A stretch of DNA of 15,370 nucleotides, from assembly GCA_903882725.1 (NCBI GenBank), contig CAIRYF010000198.1:1-15370 (forward strand), in the 5' to 3' direction. Positions within the stretch are counted from its first letter, which is position 1. Each line of letters opens with the position of its first letter. The translations under genes were made by a program, and so were the position numbers. The notes below the pieces were generated by a model that was not told the origin of the DNA, did not search any database, and saw nothing but the letters and a program-made list of their open reading frames with translations. Origin of the DNA: an uncultured Simplicispira sp. GTDB taxonomy: Bacteria; Pseudomonadota; Gammaproteobacteria; Burkholderiales; Burkholderiaceae_C. Positions 6,911 to 15,370 of this stretch are shown piece after piece.

Positions 6911-8010
6911 TGTGGTTGTCGGTGGTGGCGTTTGTGGTGGCGGCGCTGGCCGCTGGCGGCGTGGTGCGCTGGGCGCGCGGGCACGCGGCCAAATATGCCG
7001 ATGCAATGCCGCAGCGCTTTCACGAGGGCGATATTCCCCGCCTTGGCGGCGCAGCTTTGTTGCTGGGCTTGGCCTGCAGTTGGTCGCTGGGCATGGTGCA
7101 AACGGCGCTGGGCGACCCAGGATCGGTCAATTTAGGCGCTTGGGTCGGCGGCTGGTTGATGGTGTTGTTGCCCGCCGCTGTGGGCGGCATTGCCGAAGAT
7201 ATGACCCAGCGTCTGAAGGTCTATTACCGCTTGGGCCTGACCGCTTTGTCGGGGGTGTTGGCGGTGCTGCTGTTGGATATGACTGTGCCGCGCTTGGGCT
7301 GGCCGTGGTTCGACGCATTGCTGTTGGCCGCGCCTTGGTTGGGCTGGGGCATTGTGCTGCTGGCAGTGGCTGGTTTGCCGCACGCCTTCAACATTATTGA
7401 CGGCTACAACGGCTTGGCAGGCATGGTGGCGCTGATTGTTTGCTTGGCGATGGCGCACGTGGCGCTGCAAGTGGGCGACCGGGCGCTGGCTACGCTGCTG
7501 GTGTGTACCGCAGCGGCCACAGGCGGATTTTTAGTGTGGAACTACCCGCGCGGAATGCTGTTTGCGGGCGATGGCGGTGCCTACATTTGGGGCGTAGTGA
7601 TTGCGCTGGCCAGTATTTCTCTGGTGCAGCGCAATCCCGATGTGTCGCCATGGTTCCCACTGCTGCTGTTGATTTATCCGGTGTGGGAGACGCTGTTTTC
7701 TATTTACCGCAAGCTGGCCCGGGGGGACTCGCCTGGCATGGCCGATGCGTTGCATTTACACCAGTTGATTTACCGGCGCATTGTGCGCAGCGTGTTTCAT
7801 GGCGACGATGAGGCCCAACAAATGCTGATGCGCAACAACCGCACTTCGCCGTATTTGTGGGCCTTCACCATGCTGACTGTCGTGCCCGCCGTGCTGTTTT
7901 GGCGCAATACCGGCGCGCTGATAGCGTTTTGTGCGCTGTTTGGTATCAGTTACGTGGCGGCCTATTTGGCCATCGTGCGCTTTAAGGTGCCAGACTGGAT
8001 TAAACGCTAA
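6907..8010 (+). CDS. MraY/WecA-family polyprenyl-phosphate sugar-1-phosphate transferase
   Basis: This 367-residue multi-pass membrane protein resembles enzymes that load a HexNAc-1-phosphate from a UDP-sugar onto undecaprenyl phosphate, the first step of lipid-linked O-antigen, capsule or other glycan synthesis. Family features are RFHEGDIPRLGGAALLLG (about residues 37-54, substrate loop), GIAEDMTQRLKVYYRLG, FNIIDGYNGLAGM with Asp165, LFAGDGGAY with Asp222, and the late HLHQLIYRR His motif (HIH-like). The usual Asp-Asp pair after the second loop reads Glu97-Asp98. About ten hydrophobic segments are present. The start ATG at 6907 overlaps the previous stop by 4 nt; a second ATG follows immediately at 6910. 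The frame extends further upstream, but only as overlap with the glycosyltransferase gene. It should initiate the glycan extended by the neighbouring transferases. The exact sugar is unknown. Confidence 0.88.
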   Translation: MMWLSVVAFVVAALAAGGVVRWARGHAAKYADAMPQRFHEGDIPRLGGAALLLGLACSWSLGMVQTALGDPGSVNLGAWVGGWLMVLLPAAVGGIAEDMTQRLKVYYRLGLTALSGVLAVLLLDMTVPRLGWPWFDALLLAAPWLGWGIVLLAVAGLPHAFNIIDGYNGLAGMVALIVCLAMAHVALQVGDRALATLLVCTAAATGGFLVWNYPRGMLFAGDGGAYIWGVVIALASISLVQRNPDVSPWFPLLLLIYPVWETLFSIYRKLARGDSPGMADALHLHQLIYRRIVRSVFHGDDEAQQMLMRNNRTSPYLWAFTMLTVVPAVLFWRNTGALIAFCALFGISYVAAYLAIVRFKVPDWIKR

Positions 8011-8049
8011 CTTGGTGCGTGCGTTATTGGCGCGTTGTTAGTTGGCGGA

Positions 8050-8151
8050 TTACGCCATGGCACCCTGAAAGATGCCTTCAATATCGGCCTGCGTTGCGAT
8101 GCGCGGGTTGGTAAAGCCGCAGGCATCCGCTAAAGCATTGGTGGCCAGCAG
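8050..8151 (-). pseudogene. C-terminal remnant of iron-containing alcohol dehydrogenase
   Basis: Reading the minus strand from 8151 down to a TAA at 8050-8052 gives about 33 codons that contain ALADACGFTNPR and TQADIEGIFQGAMA. This is the characteristic C-terminal tail of group III iron-containing alcohol dehydrogenases, which are normally about 385 residues. Nothing of the catalytic or iron-binding regions remains, and there is no start or ribosome site. The homology stops sharply at a run of nine G (8151-8159). The remnant lies 3' of the aldehyde dehydrogenase gene on the same strand, where an alcohol dehydrogenase could have formed a two-gene alcohol-to-acid operon. The likely history is an internal deletion that removed some 350 codons. 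Confidence 0.8.
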
Positions 8152-8216
8152 GGGGGGGGAGCCAATACGAAAATAAACGGCAAGAGGGGGCGATCAATGC
8201 GTGCTGCACGCTGTGC

Positions 8217-9737
<1,521 letters not shown>

Positions 9738-9801
9738 GTGCCTTGTCTCCTGAAAGTAGTTATGGATACCTGCCCTGCACAGGGCCGGTATTGGTAGTGC
9801 T

Positions 9802-9817
9802 ATCAAGAGTCGTGCCA
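9802..9817 (-). promoter_or_regulatory. sigma-54 (-24/-12) promoter of the aldehyde dehydrogenase gene
   Basis: On the minus strand the sequence reads TGGCACG (9817-9811), four spacer bases, then TTGAT (9806-9802). The RpoN consensus is TGGCACG-N4-TTGCW, so the -24 block is perfect and the spacing exact. The only deviation is A for C in the -12 GC. The predicted start is near 9791, giving a leader of about 54 nt before the ATG at 9737. The divergent activator of the sigma-54 class supports the call. Confidence 0.8.
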
Positions 9818-9876
9818 AGTTGCGCCGTTTTGGCGTTTTGGCGCGTCGGCGTCCTCAAAAAATCACATTAAGGCTA

Positions 9877-9889
9877 TAAGCCATTGATT
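9877..9889 (-). promoter_or_regulatory. IHF binding site
   Basis: On the minus strand this reads AATCAATGGCTTA, an exact match to the IHF consensus WATCAANNNNTTR, in an AT-rich stretch. It lies about 86-98 bp upstream of the predicted start, between the -24/-12 promoter and the candidate activator sites. A bend here would bring the bound activator to the sigma-54 polymerase. Confidence 0.65.
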
Positions 9890-9993
9890 CATAACATTTA
9901 TTTTTAATGCATCCGGCATATTTGCAACACCTAGGACGGCGACTGGTCGGCTGCTGCGGGCGGGTGCTGGGCGCAGCCGCGTGGCGTGTGGAC

Positions 9994-10029
9994 GTTCCAA
10001 TCTGGAACAGTTGCCCCGCCCTGCAACAG
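9994..10029. promoter_or_regulatory. candidate AcoR upstream activator sites
   Basis: Two neighbouring inverted repeats share the half-site TGNAAC. The first is GTTCCA-ATC-TGGAAC (9994-10008, perfect 6-bp arms). The second is GTTGC (10010-10014) with GCAAC (10023-10027). The half-sites TGGAACAG (10003) and TGCAACAG (10022) are also 19 bp apart in direct orientation, and another TGCAACA lies at 9923-9929. The position, roughly 200-240 bp upstream of the sigma-54 start and about 120 bp before the activator gene, suits an enhancer. Assignment to the neighbouring activator is inferred. Confidence 0.45.
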
Positions 10030-10145
10030 GTCGGCCCGCACACGCCTGACACACAGCCAAACCACCTCAGTAAATACCCTGATCACGCGGCTGCGTCCTA
10101 CACTGGCACCAAACAGGCCAACCCACCGCCGCAGGAGACAAACCC

Positions 10146-12155
10146 ATGCCCCGCACGCATCCCCCGGTGTCCGCACTCGCTTTGCGCCATGCACGTTTGC
10201 AGCTGCTTGACGGACGCGCACCGCCCGCCGGGGCGGTACACGAGCGTTTGGTGCATTCTTGGCAGCGCAGCATGAATGCCGGCTTGCAGCCGTCGGGCAC
10301 CAGCGGCCATGCGCGCCACTTTGCGGGCATCGAGTTGGCCCAGACCCGGGCCCGCAACCGCGATCTGATCGACCATTCCCAGCCCGTGATGGAATACTTG
10401 TTTGAGCAGGTGCGCCACAGCCACAGCATCGTGGTGTTGGCTGACCGCCATGGCGTGCTGATGCACACCTTGGGCGACACCGGTTTTGTCAGTAAGGCCG
10501 AGCGGGTGGCGCTGACCACCGGGGCCAGTTGGCACGAGCAAGACCGGGGCACCAACGCGATAGGCACAGCGCTGGCAGAAGCGTGTGAGGTTGAAATCCA
10601 CGGCGCTGAACATTACCTAGAGCACAACGACATCCTGACCTGTGCTGCAGCGCCGATTGTGTCTGCCAACGGTGAGTTGCTGGGTGTTATTGACATCTCG
10701 GGCGATCGGCGCAGCCACCATGCGCACACTTTGAGCTTGGTCAACACTGCGGCGCGGATGATTGAAAACCGCCTGTTCACCTGTGCCTGCCCAGCTCCGA
10801 TACAGCTGCATCTGCACCCGCGCCCGCACGGTATTGACACCGTGGCAGAAGGTTTGCTGGCGCTGTCGCCCGACGGCTGGATTGTGGGTGCTAACCGCCA
10901 AGGCTTGGCGCTGCTGGGACTGACCCACGCCGACTTGCACGCCACGCCGCTAGATCGGGTGCTGGACATTTCCATGGATGCCTTGCTGGCACACATCCAC
11001 CAACGCGCACCCACACCGTTCGCACCGCGGGCACCGCTGGTGCTGCACGCTCGCAATGGCTGCACCCTGCACGCCCTAGCACGCACCCAGCAGCCGTGGG
11101 CGCAGACCTGGCACAGACGCGCCGTGCCAGCACTGGTCGGGTCTGCGTCCAAACCCACCTCCACGCCCGCCTTGGCATCCGATGCCTTGGCAGAGTTAGA
11201 TACTGGCGATGCCGCTTGGCGCAGCGCCAGCGACAAGGCCCGCCGCGTCGCGAACAAAGGCATTGCGCTGCTGATCCAAGGCGAGTCGGGCGTTGGCAAA
11301 GAGCTGTTTGCACGCGCCGTACACGACAGCTCGCAGCGGCGCAGCCAGCCATTTATTGCTATCAACTGCGCTGCCATTCCTGAGCACCTGATCGAAGCCG
11401 AGCTGTTTGGCTACATCGCCGGTGCCTTTTCGGGGGCCAGTAAACAAGGCAGCGCTGGGCGCTTGCGCGAAGCCAATGGTGGCACCTTGTTTCTTGACGA
11501 AATTGGCGATATGCCGTTGGCACTGCAAACGCGCTTGCTGCGGGTGCTGCAAGAGCGCCAAGTGACGCCGCTGGGCAGTGGGCAGGCTGTGGCGGTGGAC
11601 TTTGCCCTCATTTGTGCCACGCACCAGCCACTGCGCGAAGCCGCCGAGGCGGGGCGCTTTCGCAGCGATTTGTATTACCGGCTGAATGGCCTGACGCTGC
11701 ACCTGCCGCCCCTGCGCGCGCGCAGCGACTTTGCGGCCCTGACGGCACAAATACTGCACACACTGGGTGCTGCGCCCCATTTGGCACCGAGTGCCGCGCT
11801 GCAGGCACGCCTAGCGGCCTACCACTGGCCGGGAAATTTGCGCCAATACGCCAACGCCCTGCGCACGGCACTGGCGCTGCGCAATCCCGAAGACCCTTGC
11901 TTGGACTGGCAGCATCTGCCCGACGACTTGCAAGCCGATCTGCAAAGCACCGATCGGTGTGGCAGGGTCGCACAGGCAGCGGCGCGCGCACCGGTGGCGG
12001 CTTCATCCGTGCCACGGGCTGGGCAAAAACTAGCCGATATGTCACGCGCGGCGATGGAGCAAGCGCTGCAAGACACCCAAGGCAATTGGTCTGCTGCAGC
12101 GCGGCAACTGGGCATCAGTCGGCAAACGCTATACCGCAAGATGGCCATTCCATAA
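10146..12155 (+). CDS. acoR: AcoR-family sigma-54-dependent transcriptional activator (GAF-AAA+-Fis)
   Basis: This 669-residue enhancer-binding protein should activate the divergent aldehyde dehydrogenase gene with RpoN. The N-terminal sensor (about residues 60-215) is the GAF-type domain of AcoR proteins, with GTNAIGTAL, HNDILTCAAAPI and GELLGVIDISGD. A PAS-like segment follows (about 225-300, AEGLLALSPDGWIVGANRQG). The AAA+ domain has Walker A GESGVGKE (near 378), the sigma-54 contact loop GAFSGA (426-431, usually GAFTGA), Walker B LFLDEI (Asp451-Glu452) and FRSDLYYRLN with the arginine-finger region. A Fis-type helix-turn-helix closes the protein (NWSAAARQLGISRQTLYRKM). The ATG at 10146 has AGGAG at 10133-10137, 8-nt spacing. 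The inducer is not readable; acetoin or alcohols/aldehydes are known for relatives. Its own promoter is not evident and may be constitutive. Confidence 0.92.
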   Translation: MPRTHPPVSALALRHARLQLLDGRAPPAGAVHERLVHSWQRSMNAGLQPSGTSGHARHFAGIELAQTRARNRDLIDHSQPVMEYLFEQVRHSHSIVVLADRHGVLMHTLGDTGFVSKAERVALTTGASWHEQDRGTNAIGTALAEACEVEIHGAEHYLEHNDILTCAAAPIVSANGELLGVIDISGDRRSHHAHTLSLVNTAARMIENRLFTCACPAPIQLHLHPRPHGIDTVAEGLLALSPDGWIVGANRQGLALLGLTHADLHATPLDRVLDISMDALLAHIHQRAPTPFAPRAPLVLHARNGCTLHALARTQQPWAQTWHRRAVPALVGSASKPTSTPALASDALAELDTGDAAWRSASDKARRVANKGIALLIQGESGVGKELFARAVHDSSQRRSQPFIAINCAAIPEHLIEAELFGYIAGAFSGASKQGSAGRLREANGGTLFLDEIGDMPLALQTRLLRVLQERQVTPLGSGQAVAVDFALICATHQPLREAAEAGRFRSDLYYRLNGLTLHLPPLRARSDFAALTAQILHTLGAAPHLAPSAALQARLAAYHWPGNLRQYANALRTALALRNPEDPCLDWQHLPDDLQADLQSTDRCGRVAQAAARAPVAASSVPRAGQKLADMSRAAMEQALQDTQGNWSAAARQLGISRQTLYRKMAIP

Positions 12156-12257
12156 CAGCGCGGCCTGCAATGCCCGTTAGCTTCATGCAAGAATTAAAGC
12201 GTAACGTAGCGTAAACACTTCAGCCTCCTGCCAAAGTGGATACACCGGTTGCAAAAA

Positions 12258-14396
12258 ATGACGCAGACGCTTTATATGCCCGATATATCTGAGACCGCCC
12301 TTGCCACTGACGCCGGGCATTCCAGCGCAGCTTGGGATCCACAAGAGTTGCTGCAACTGCTTGCCAAAGCACTGCCCGAGGGCGTGGGTTACTTTGAGGC
12401 CCACACACTGCGTTGTTTGTGGGCCAATGCTTTGTTGGCCAACTACAACGGTGGCACGGTGCAATCTGTGCTGGGTAAAACCATGGCGCAAGTGCTGGGC
12501 GACAGTGCTTGGAGCGCTGTGCGTGAACCCTTGGCGCACCAGCCGCAGCACAGCCTCATCAGCGGCCAGTGCGATCAGCCTTCGCCCTGCGGCAATCTGC
12601 GCAAAAGCCATATCCAACTGCGCGCACACTGCGATGCAACAGGCAGCCTCTTGGGCTGGCTGGTGCTGGTGCATGACCGCACCGGGCAGTGGCTGGCCGA
12701 ACGTGCGGTGCAAGACAGCGAAGATCGCCTGCGTAAATTTGCTGCTGCTACCGGCGAAGCTATTTTGTTTCATCGCTCGGGCGTTCTGATGGATGGCAAT
12801 GTTGCGCTGCAAAATTTGACCGGCTACACGCTGGCACAAATGGTTGGCACCAGTGTCTATGACCTGCTGCCTCAGCGCTTTCAGCCGTCTATTCGGGAAT
12901 ATGCCCGCTACGGCGGCGAATATCTGTACGAGGCCGCTATCAGGCACAAGGACGGGCACGAGGTGCCGGTCGAAATAGTGGGCAAAACCATGCCCGAGCA
13001 GGACGCCAGCTACCGCATCGTGGTGCTGCGCGACATCACCCAGCGCAAAAAGGCGCAGCAGCGTGAAGCCTTCTTGCAACTGCACGATGCCCTCACACAA
13101 TTGCCTAATCGCCGCCATTTGATGGATTTGCTCGACACCGCCTTGGCCCAAGCGCAGCGAGAGCGCACCCAAGCGGCGGTGCTGTATATCGACCTGGATC
13201 ATTTCAAGACCGTCAACGACTCCCTTGGCCATTCCACGGGAGATCAGCTGTTGTGCGAAATTGCCCGGCGCTTGCGCGCCACTGTGCGTGACGAAGACAT
13301 CGTGGCCCGCTTGAACGGCGATAAATTTGTCATCGTGCTGACACAACTACACAGCCGCGAAAATGCGGCAGTGGTGGCCGACAAAGTAATTTTGGCAGTC
13401 TGCCAGTCCGTCACCTTGGACAATACGCCGCTGACCCTGTCGCCCTCCATTGGCATCGGTATGTACCCCGACGACGGGCTAGAAGCGCTGGAGCTGCTGC
13501 GCAATGCTGACGCGGCCATGTACCACGCCAAAGACAGTGGCCGTGCCAACCGGCAGTTTTATGCCCCCGATATGGCCGGACGCGCCACCGAGGTGCTGCG
13601 CAAAGAGCGCTTGCTGCGCGCCGCCATTACGCAGGGCGATTTTGTGCTGCACTACCAGCCGCAGCTGCATCTTCACGACGGCTCATTGGCCGGTTTTGAG
13701 GCCTTGGTGCGCTGGCAACACCCTGAGCGCGGCTTGGTTGGGCCGGACGAATTCATCACTTTTGCCGAGTCGCGCGGCCTGATCACGCCAATTGGCCGCT
13801 GGGTACTGCAAGAGGCTTGCCGCCAGCTCAAAGTCTGGCAGTCCCAAGGCTTGGCTTTTGTGCCGGTGGCGGTCAATTTGTCGGCGCTGGAGTTTCGCCA
13901 GCGCGACGTTGCCGCCGATATTGCCGAGGTACTGCAAAAAAGCGGGCTAGAGCCGCAGTATTTGGACATTGAACTGACCGAATCGGTGCTGATGCACAAC
14001 GCCTCGCAGGGGCTGGCCACGCTGCACGCGCTCAAAGCGCTGGGGGTGGGCATTTCGATTGATGACTTTGGTACCGGCTACTCCTCGCTGTCTTACCTTA
14101 AGCGTTACCCCATCGACAAACTCAAAATCGACCGCTCGTTTGTCATGGACACGCCCGGCAGCAGCGAAGACGTGGCCATTGTCACCGCCATCATTCAAAT
14201 GGGGCGCAGCCTGCAACTGCTCACCGTGGCCGAAGGCGTAGAAACCCCCGAGCAAATAGCGCTGATGCAAAGCCTGGGTTGCGACTTGGGGCAGGGGCAT
14301 GGTTTGTCGCTGCCCATGGACGCCACCCAGACCACCGCTTGGATGCGTATGCGCCAACGGGGCGAGCAAGCCGCGTGGATAGGTGCCGCTGGTTGA
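12258..14396 (+). CDS. PAS-GGDEF-EAL protein, probable c-di-GMP phosphodiesterase
   Basis: This 712-residue signalling protein has an N-terminal PAS-like region (about 25-150), a PAS domain (about 155-270) ending in the DITQRKKAQ linker, a GGDEF domain (about 275-435) and an EAL domain (about 450-700). The GGDEF signature reads NGDKF (353-357): the first Gly and the Glu are replaced, so cyclase activity is unlikely. The I-site RxxD (RDED, 344-347) sits at the canonical five-residue distance. The EAL domain keeps FEALVRW (Glu481), VNLSALEF, ELTES, DDFGTGYSSLSYL (Asp602-Asp603), LKIDRSF (Lys623) and AEGVET (Glu659, Glu662), so c-di-GMP hydrolysis is expected. The late QGY motif is QGH. No transmembrane segment is seen, so it is probably cytosolic. 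The ATG at 12258 is preferred over a TTG at 12249; neither has a clear ribosome site, and ATG at 12276 is possible. Confidence 0.92.
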   Translation: MTQTLYMPDISETALATDAGHSSAAWDPQELLQLLAKALPEGVGYFEAHTLRCLWANALLANYNGGTVQSVLGKTMAQVLGDSAWSAVREPLAHQPQHSLISGQCDQPSPCGNLRKSHIQLRAHCDATGSLLGWLVLVHDRTGQWLAERAVQDSEDRLRKFAAATGEAILFHRSGVLMDGNVALQNLTGYTLAQMVGTSVYDLLPQRFQPSIREYARYGGEYLYEAAIRHKDGHEVPVEIVGKTMPEQDASYRIVVLRDITQRKKAQQREAFLQLHDALTQLPNRRHLMDLLDTALAQAQRERTQAAVLYIDLDHFKTVNDSLGHSTGDQLLCEIARRLRATVRDEDIVARLNGDKFVIVLTQLHSRENAAVVADKVILAVCQSVTLDNTPLTLSPSIGIGMYPDDGLEALELLRNADAAMYHAKDSGRANRQFYAPDMAGRATEVLRKERLLRAAITQGDFVLHYQPQLHLHDGSLAGFEALVRWQHPERGLVGPDEFITFAESRGLITPIGRWVLQEACRQLKVWQSQGLAFVPVAVNLSALEFRQRDVAADIAEVLQKSGLEPQYLDIELTESVLMHNASQGLATLHALKALGVGISIDDFGTGYSSLSYLKRYPIDKLKIDRSFVMDTPGSSEDVAIVTAIIQMGRSLQLLTVAEGVETPEQIALMQSLGCDLGQGHGLSLPMDATQTTAWMRMRQRGEQAAWIGAAG

Positions 14397-14447
14397 GAGT
14401 TGCAGCTGGCCTGCGCGCTGGGCAAGCTGTCATTAAAGGCATGGACA

Positions 14448-15370
14448 ATGTTGCCCATGCCTCAGATTCCTGACTTTATTGCCCCCACCCGCCACACCGA
14501 CGCCGCCGAGGCGCTGATCCAAGTGCAGCGCATTTACCAACAGCAAATTGCCCACCTGCGCGCTGCCATGCAGCGCTTTGCCGCTGGTGGCGATCTGACG
14601 CAAGCGGCGCGCGCGTTTTATCCGTTTGTGCGCTTACAAACCACCAGCACAGCGCGCGCCGACACATTGCTGGCCTATGGTTTTGTTGAAGGGCCGCCGG
14701 GGCGTTACGAAACCACACTGACCCGCCCCGACCTGTTCAGCGCCTATTACGCCGAGCAGTTTCGCCTGCTGCTGGCCAACCACCAAGTCGATCTAGAGAT
14801 TGGCACCAGCACCCACCCCATCCCGATCCATTTCTCATTCACCGAAGACGACCACATCGAGGGGACACTGACCCCAGAGCGGCGCGCGCTGATGCGCACT
14901 GTGTTTGACCTGCCCGATTTGGCCGCCATGGACGACGGCATTGCCAACGGCACTTGGCGCGCGCGCGCGGGCCAAGCGCAGCCGCTGGCGCTGTTTACCG
15001 CGCCCCGGGTGGACTACTCGCTGCACCGGCTGCGCCACTACACCGGCACGCTGCCCGAGTGGTTTCAAAACTTTGTGCTGTTCACCAATTACCAGTTCTA
15101 CATTGATGAATTTGTACGCTTAGGCCATAGCGAAATGGCCAAGCCAGACAGCCAATACATCGCCTTTGTTGAGCCAGGCAACGTCATCACCCGCCGCACC
15201 GGTCTGGCGGCGGCGGCCAGCGACGCGCAGGGCAGCGCGCCGCCGCGCCTGCCGCAAATGCCGGCCTACCACTTGGTGCGCCCGGACGGCAGCGGCATCA
15301 CCATGGTCAACATTGGCGTGGGCCCGGCCAACGCCAAAACCATCACCGACCACATTGCCGTGTTGCGCCC
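14448..15370 (+). CDS. amn: AMP nucleosidase, 5' part (runs off window)
   Basis: The first 307 codons are present of an enzyme of about 490 residues that splits AMP into adenine and ribose 5-phosphate, taking part in purine recycling and adenylate balance. Strong resemblance to E. coli Amn is visible in RVDYSLHRLRHYTGT, FVLFTNYQFYIDEFVRLG, PDSQYIAF and GITMVNIGVGPANAKT, where the nucleoside-phosphorylase-like catalytic domain begins. The N-terminal substrate-regulatory domain is complete; the active-site remainder lies beyond 15370. The start at 14448 is supported by AAAGG at 14435-14439, 8-nt spacing; ATG at 14457 is in the same frame and possible. An ATG at 14441 is out of frame and stops after ten codons. 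The gene follows the EAL gene by 51 bp on the same strand, so read-through is possible, but no functional link is evident. Confidence 0.95.
   Translation, partial: MLPMPQIPDFIAPTRHTDAAEALIQVQRIYQQQIAHLRAAMQRFAAGGDLTQAARAFYPFVRLQTTSTARADTLLAYGFVEGPPGRYETTLTRPDLFSAYYAEQFRLLLANHQVDLEIGTSTHPIPIHFSFTEDDHIEGTLTPERRALMRTVFDLPDLAAMDDGIANGTWRARAGQAQPLALFTAPRVDYSLHRLRHYTGTLPEWFQNFVLFTNYQFYIDEFVRLGHSEMAKPDSQYIAFVEPGNVITRRTGLAAAASDAQGSAPPRLPQMPAYHLVRPDGSGITMVNIGVGPANAKTITDHIAVLR

Noticed and set aside
8198..8211. GCGTGC-T-GCACGC inverted repeat just after the aldehyde dehydrogenase stop, as its terminator
   Set aside because: There is no T-run after the stem in the minus direction, and the 6-bp palindrome could be chance in GC-rich DNA.
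10103..10120. TGGCACC upstream of acoR as a -24 element
   Set aside because: At the required distance the -12 position reads AGGCC, not TTGC, so it is not a sigma-54 promoter.
12249..12257. TTG start adding three residues to the GGDEF-EAL protein
   Set aside because: An ATG follows nine bases later and there is no ribosome site favouring the TTG.
12183..13346. 387-codon open frame on the minus strand opposite the GGDEF-EAL gene
   Set aside because: It lies entirely antisense to a well-supported gene apart from a short end, shows no recognisable domain, and is His/Gln/Arg-rich as expected for a GC-rich shadow frame.

Overview
The window looks like chromosomal DNA of a betaproteobacterium of the order Burkholderiales, probably Comamonadaceae. 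The basis is its high GC content, an AcoR-type sigma-54 activator divergent from an AcoD/ExaC-type aldehyde dehydrogenase, and the general character of the proteins. This is inference from protein resemblance; there is no rRNA or other phylogenetic marker. No tRNA, rRNA, CRISPR array, transposase or phage gene was seen.

Left part (1-8010): cell-surface polysaccharide genes with an inserted toxin-antitoxin unit. An acyltransferase-3 family membrane protein (222-1274, +) is followed by a nested palindromic element that can act as a bidirectional terminator (1288-1380). Next is a compact type II toxin-antitoxin pair in higBA order (1460-2096, +), with a perfect operator-like palindrome directly in front of the toxin. 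A very large minus-strand gene (2130-6035) encodes a fusion of SAM methyltransferase, coiled coil, GT2 glycosyltransferase and GT4-like glycosyltransferase. Divergent from it, across 77 bp, a small GT2 (rhamnosyltransferase-like) gene is translationally coupled to a MraY/WecA-type polyprenyl-phosphate sugar-1-phosphate transferase gene (6113-8010, +). Together these could prime a lipid-linked glycan, extend it, methylate it and acylate it. The product is unknown.

Middle part (8050-12155): an aldehyde oxidation module. The minus-strand aldehyde dehydrogenase (8217-9737) faces away from an AcoR-family enhancer-binding protein (10146-12155). The spacer holds a good -24/-12 promoter, an exact-consensus IHF site and candidate upstream activator palindromes, in the expected order. 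Just downstream of the dehydrogenase is a 33-codon remnant of the C-terminus of an iron-containing alcohol dehydrogenase, the likely scar of a lost partner gene.

Right part (12258-15370): a PAS-GGDEF-EAL protein whose GGDEF motif is degenerate (NGDKF) while its I-site and EAL catalytic residues look intact, so it probably works as a c-di-GMP phosphodiesterase. It is followed by the 5' two thirds of amn (AMP nucleosidase), which runs off the window.

I did not find a convincing wholly new system. The points most worth a second look are the nested palindrome, the alcohol dehydrogenase scar, the complete sigma-54 control region, the tandem 21-bp repeats in the giant glycosyltransferase gene, and the repeated CGCTAGCG palindromes in the divergent polysaccharide promoter region.
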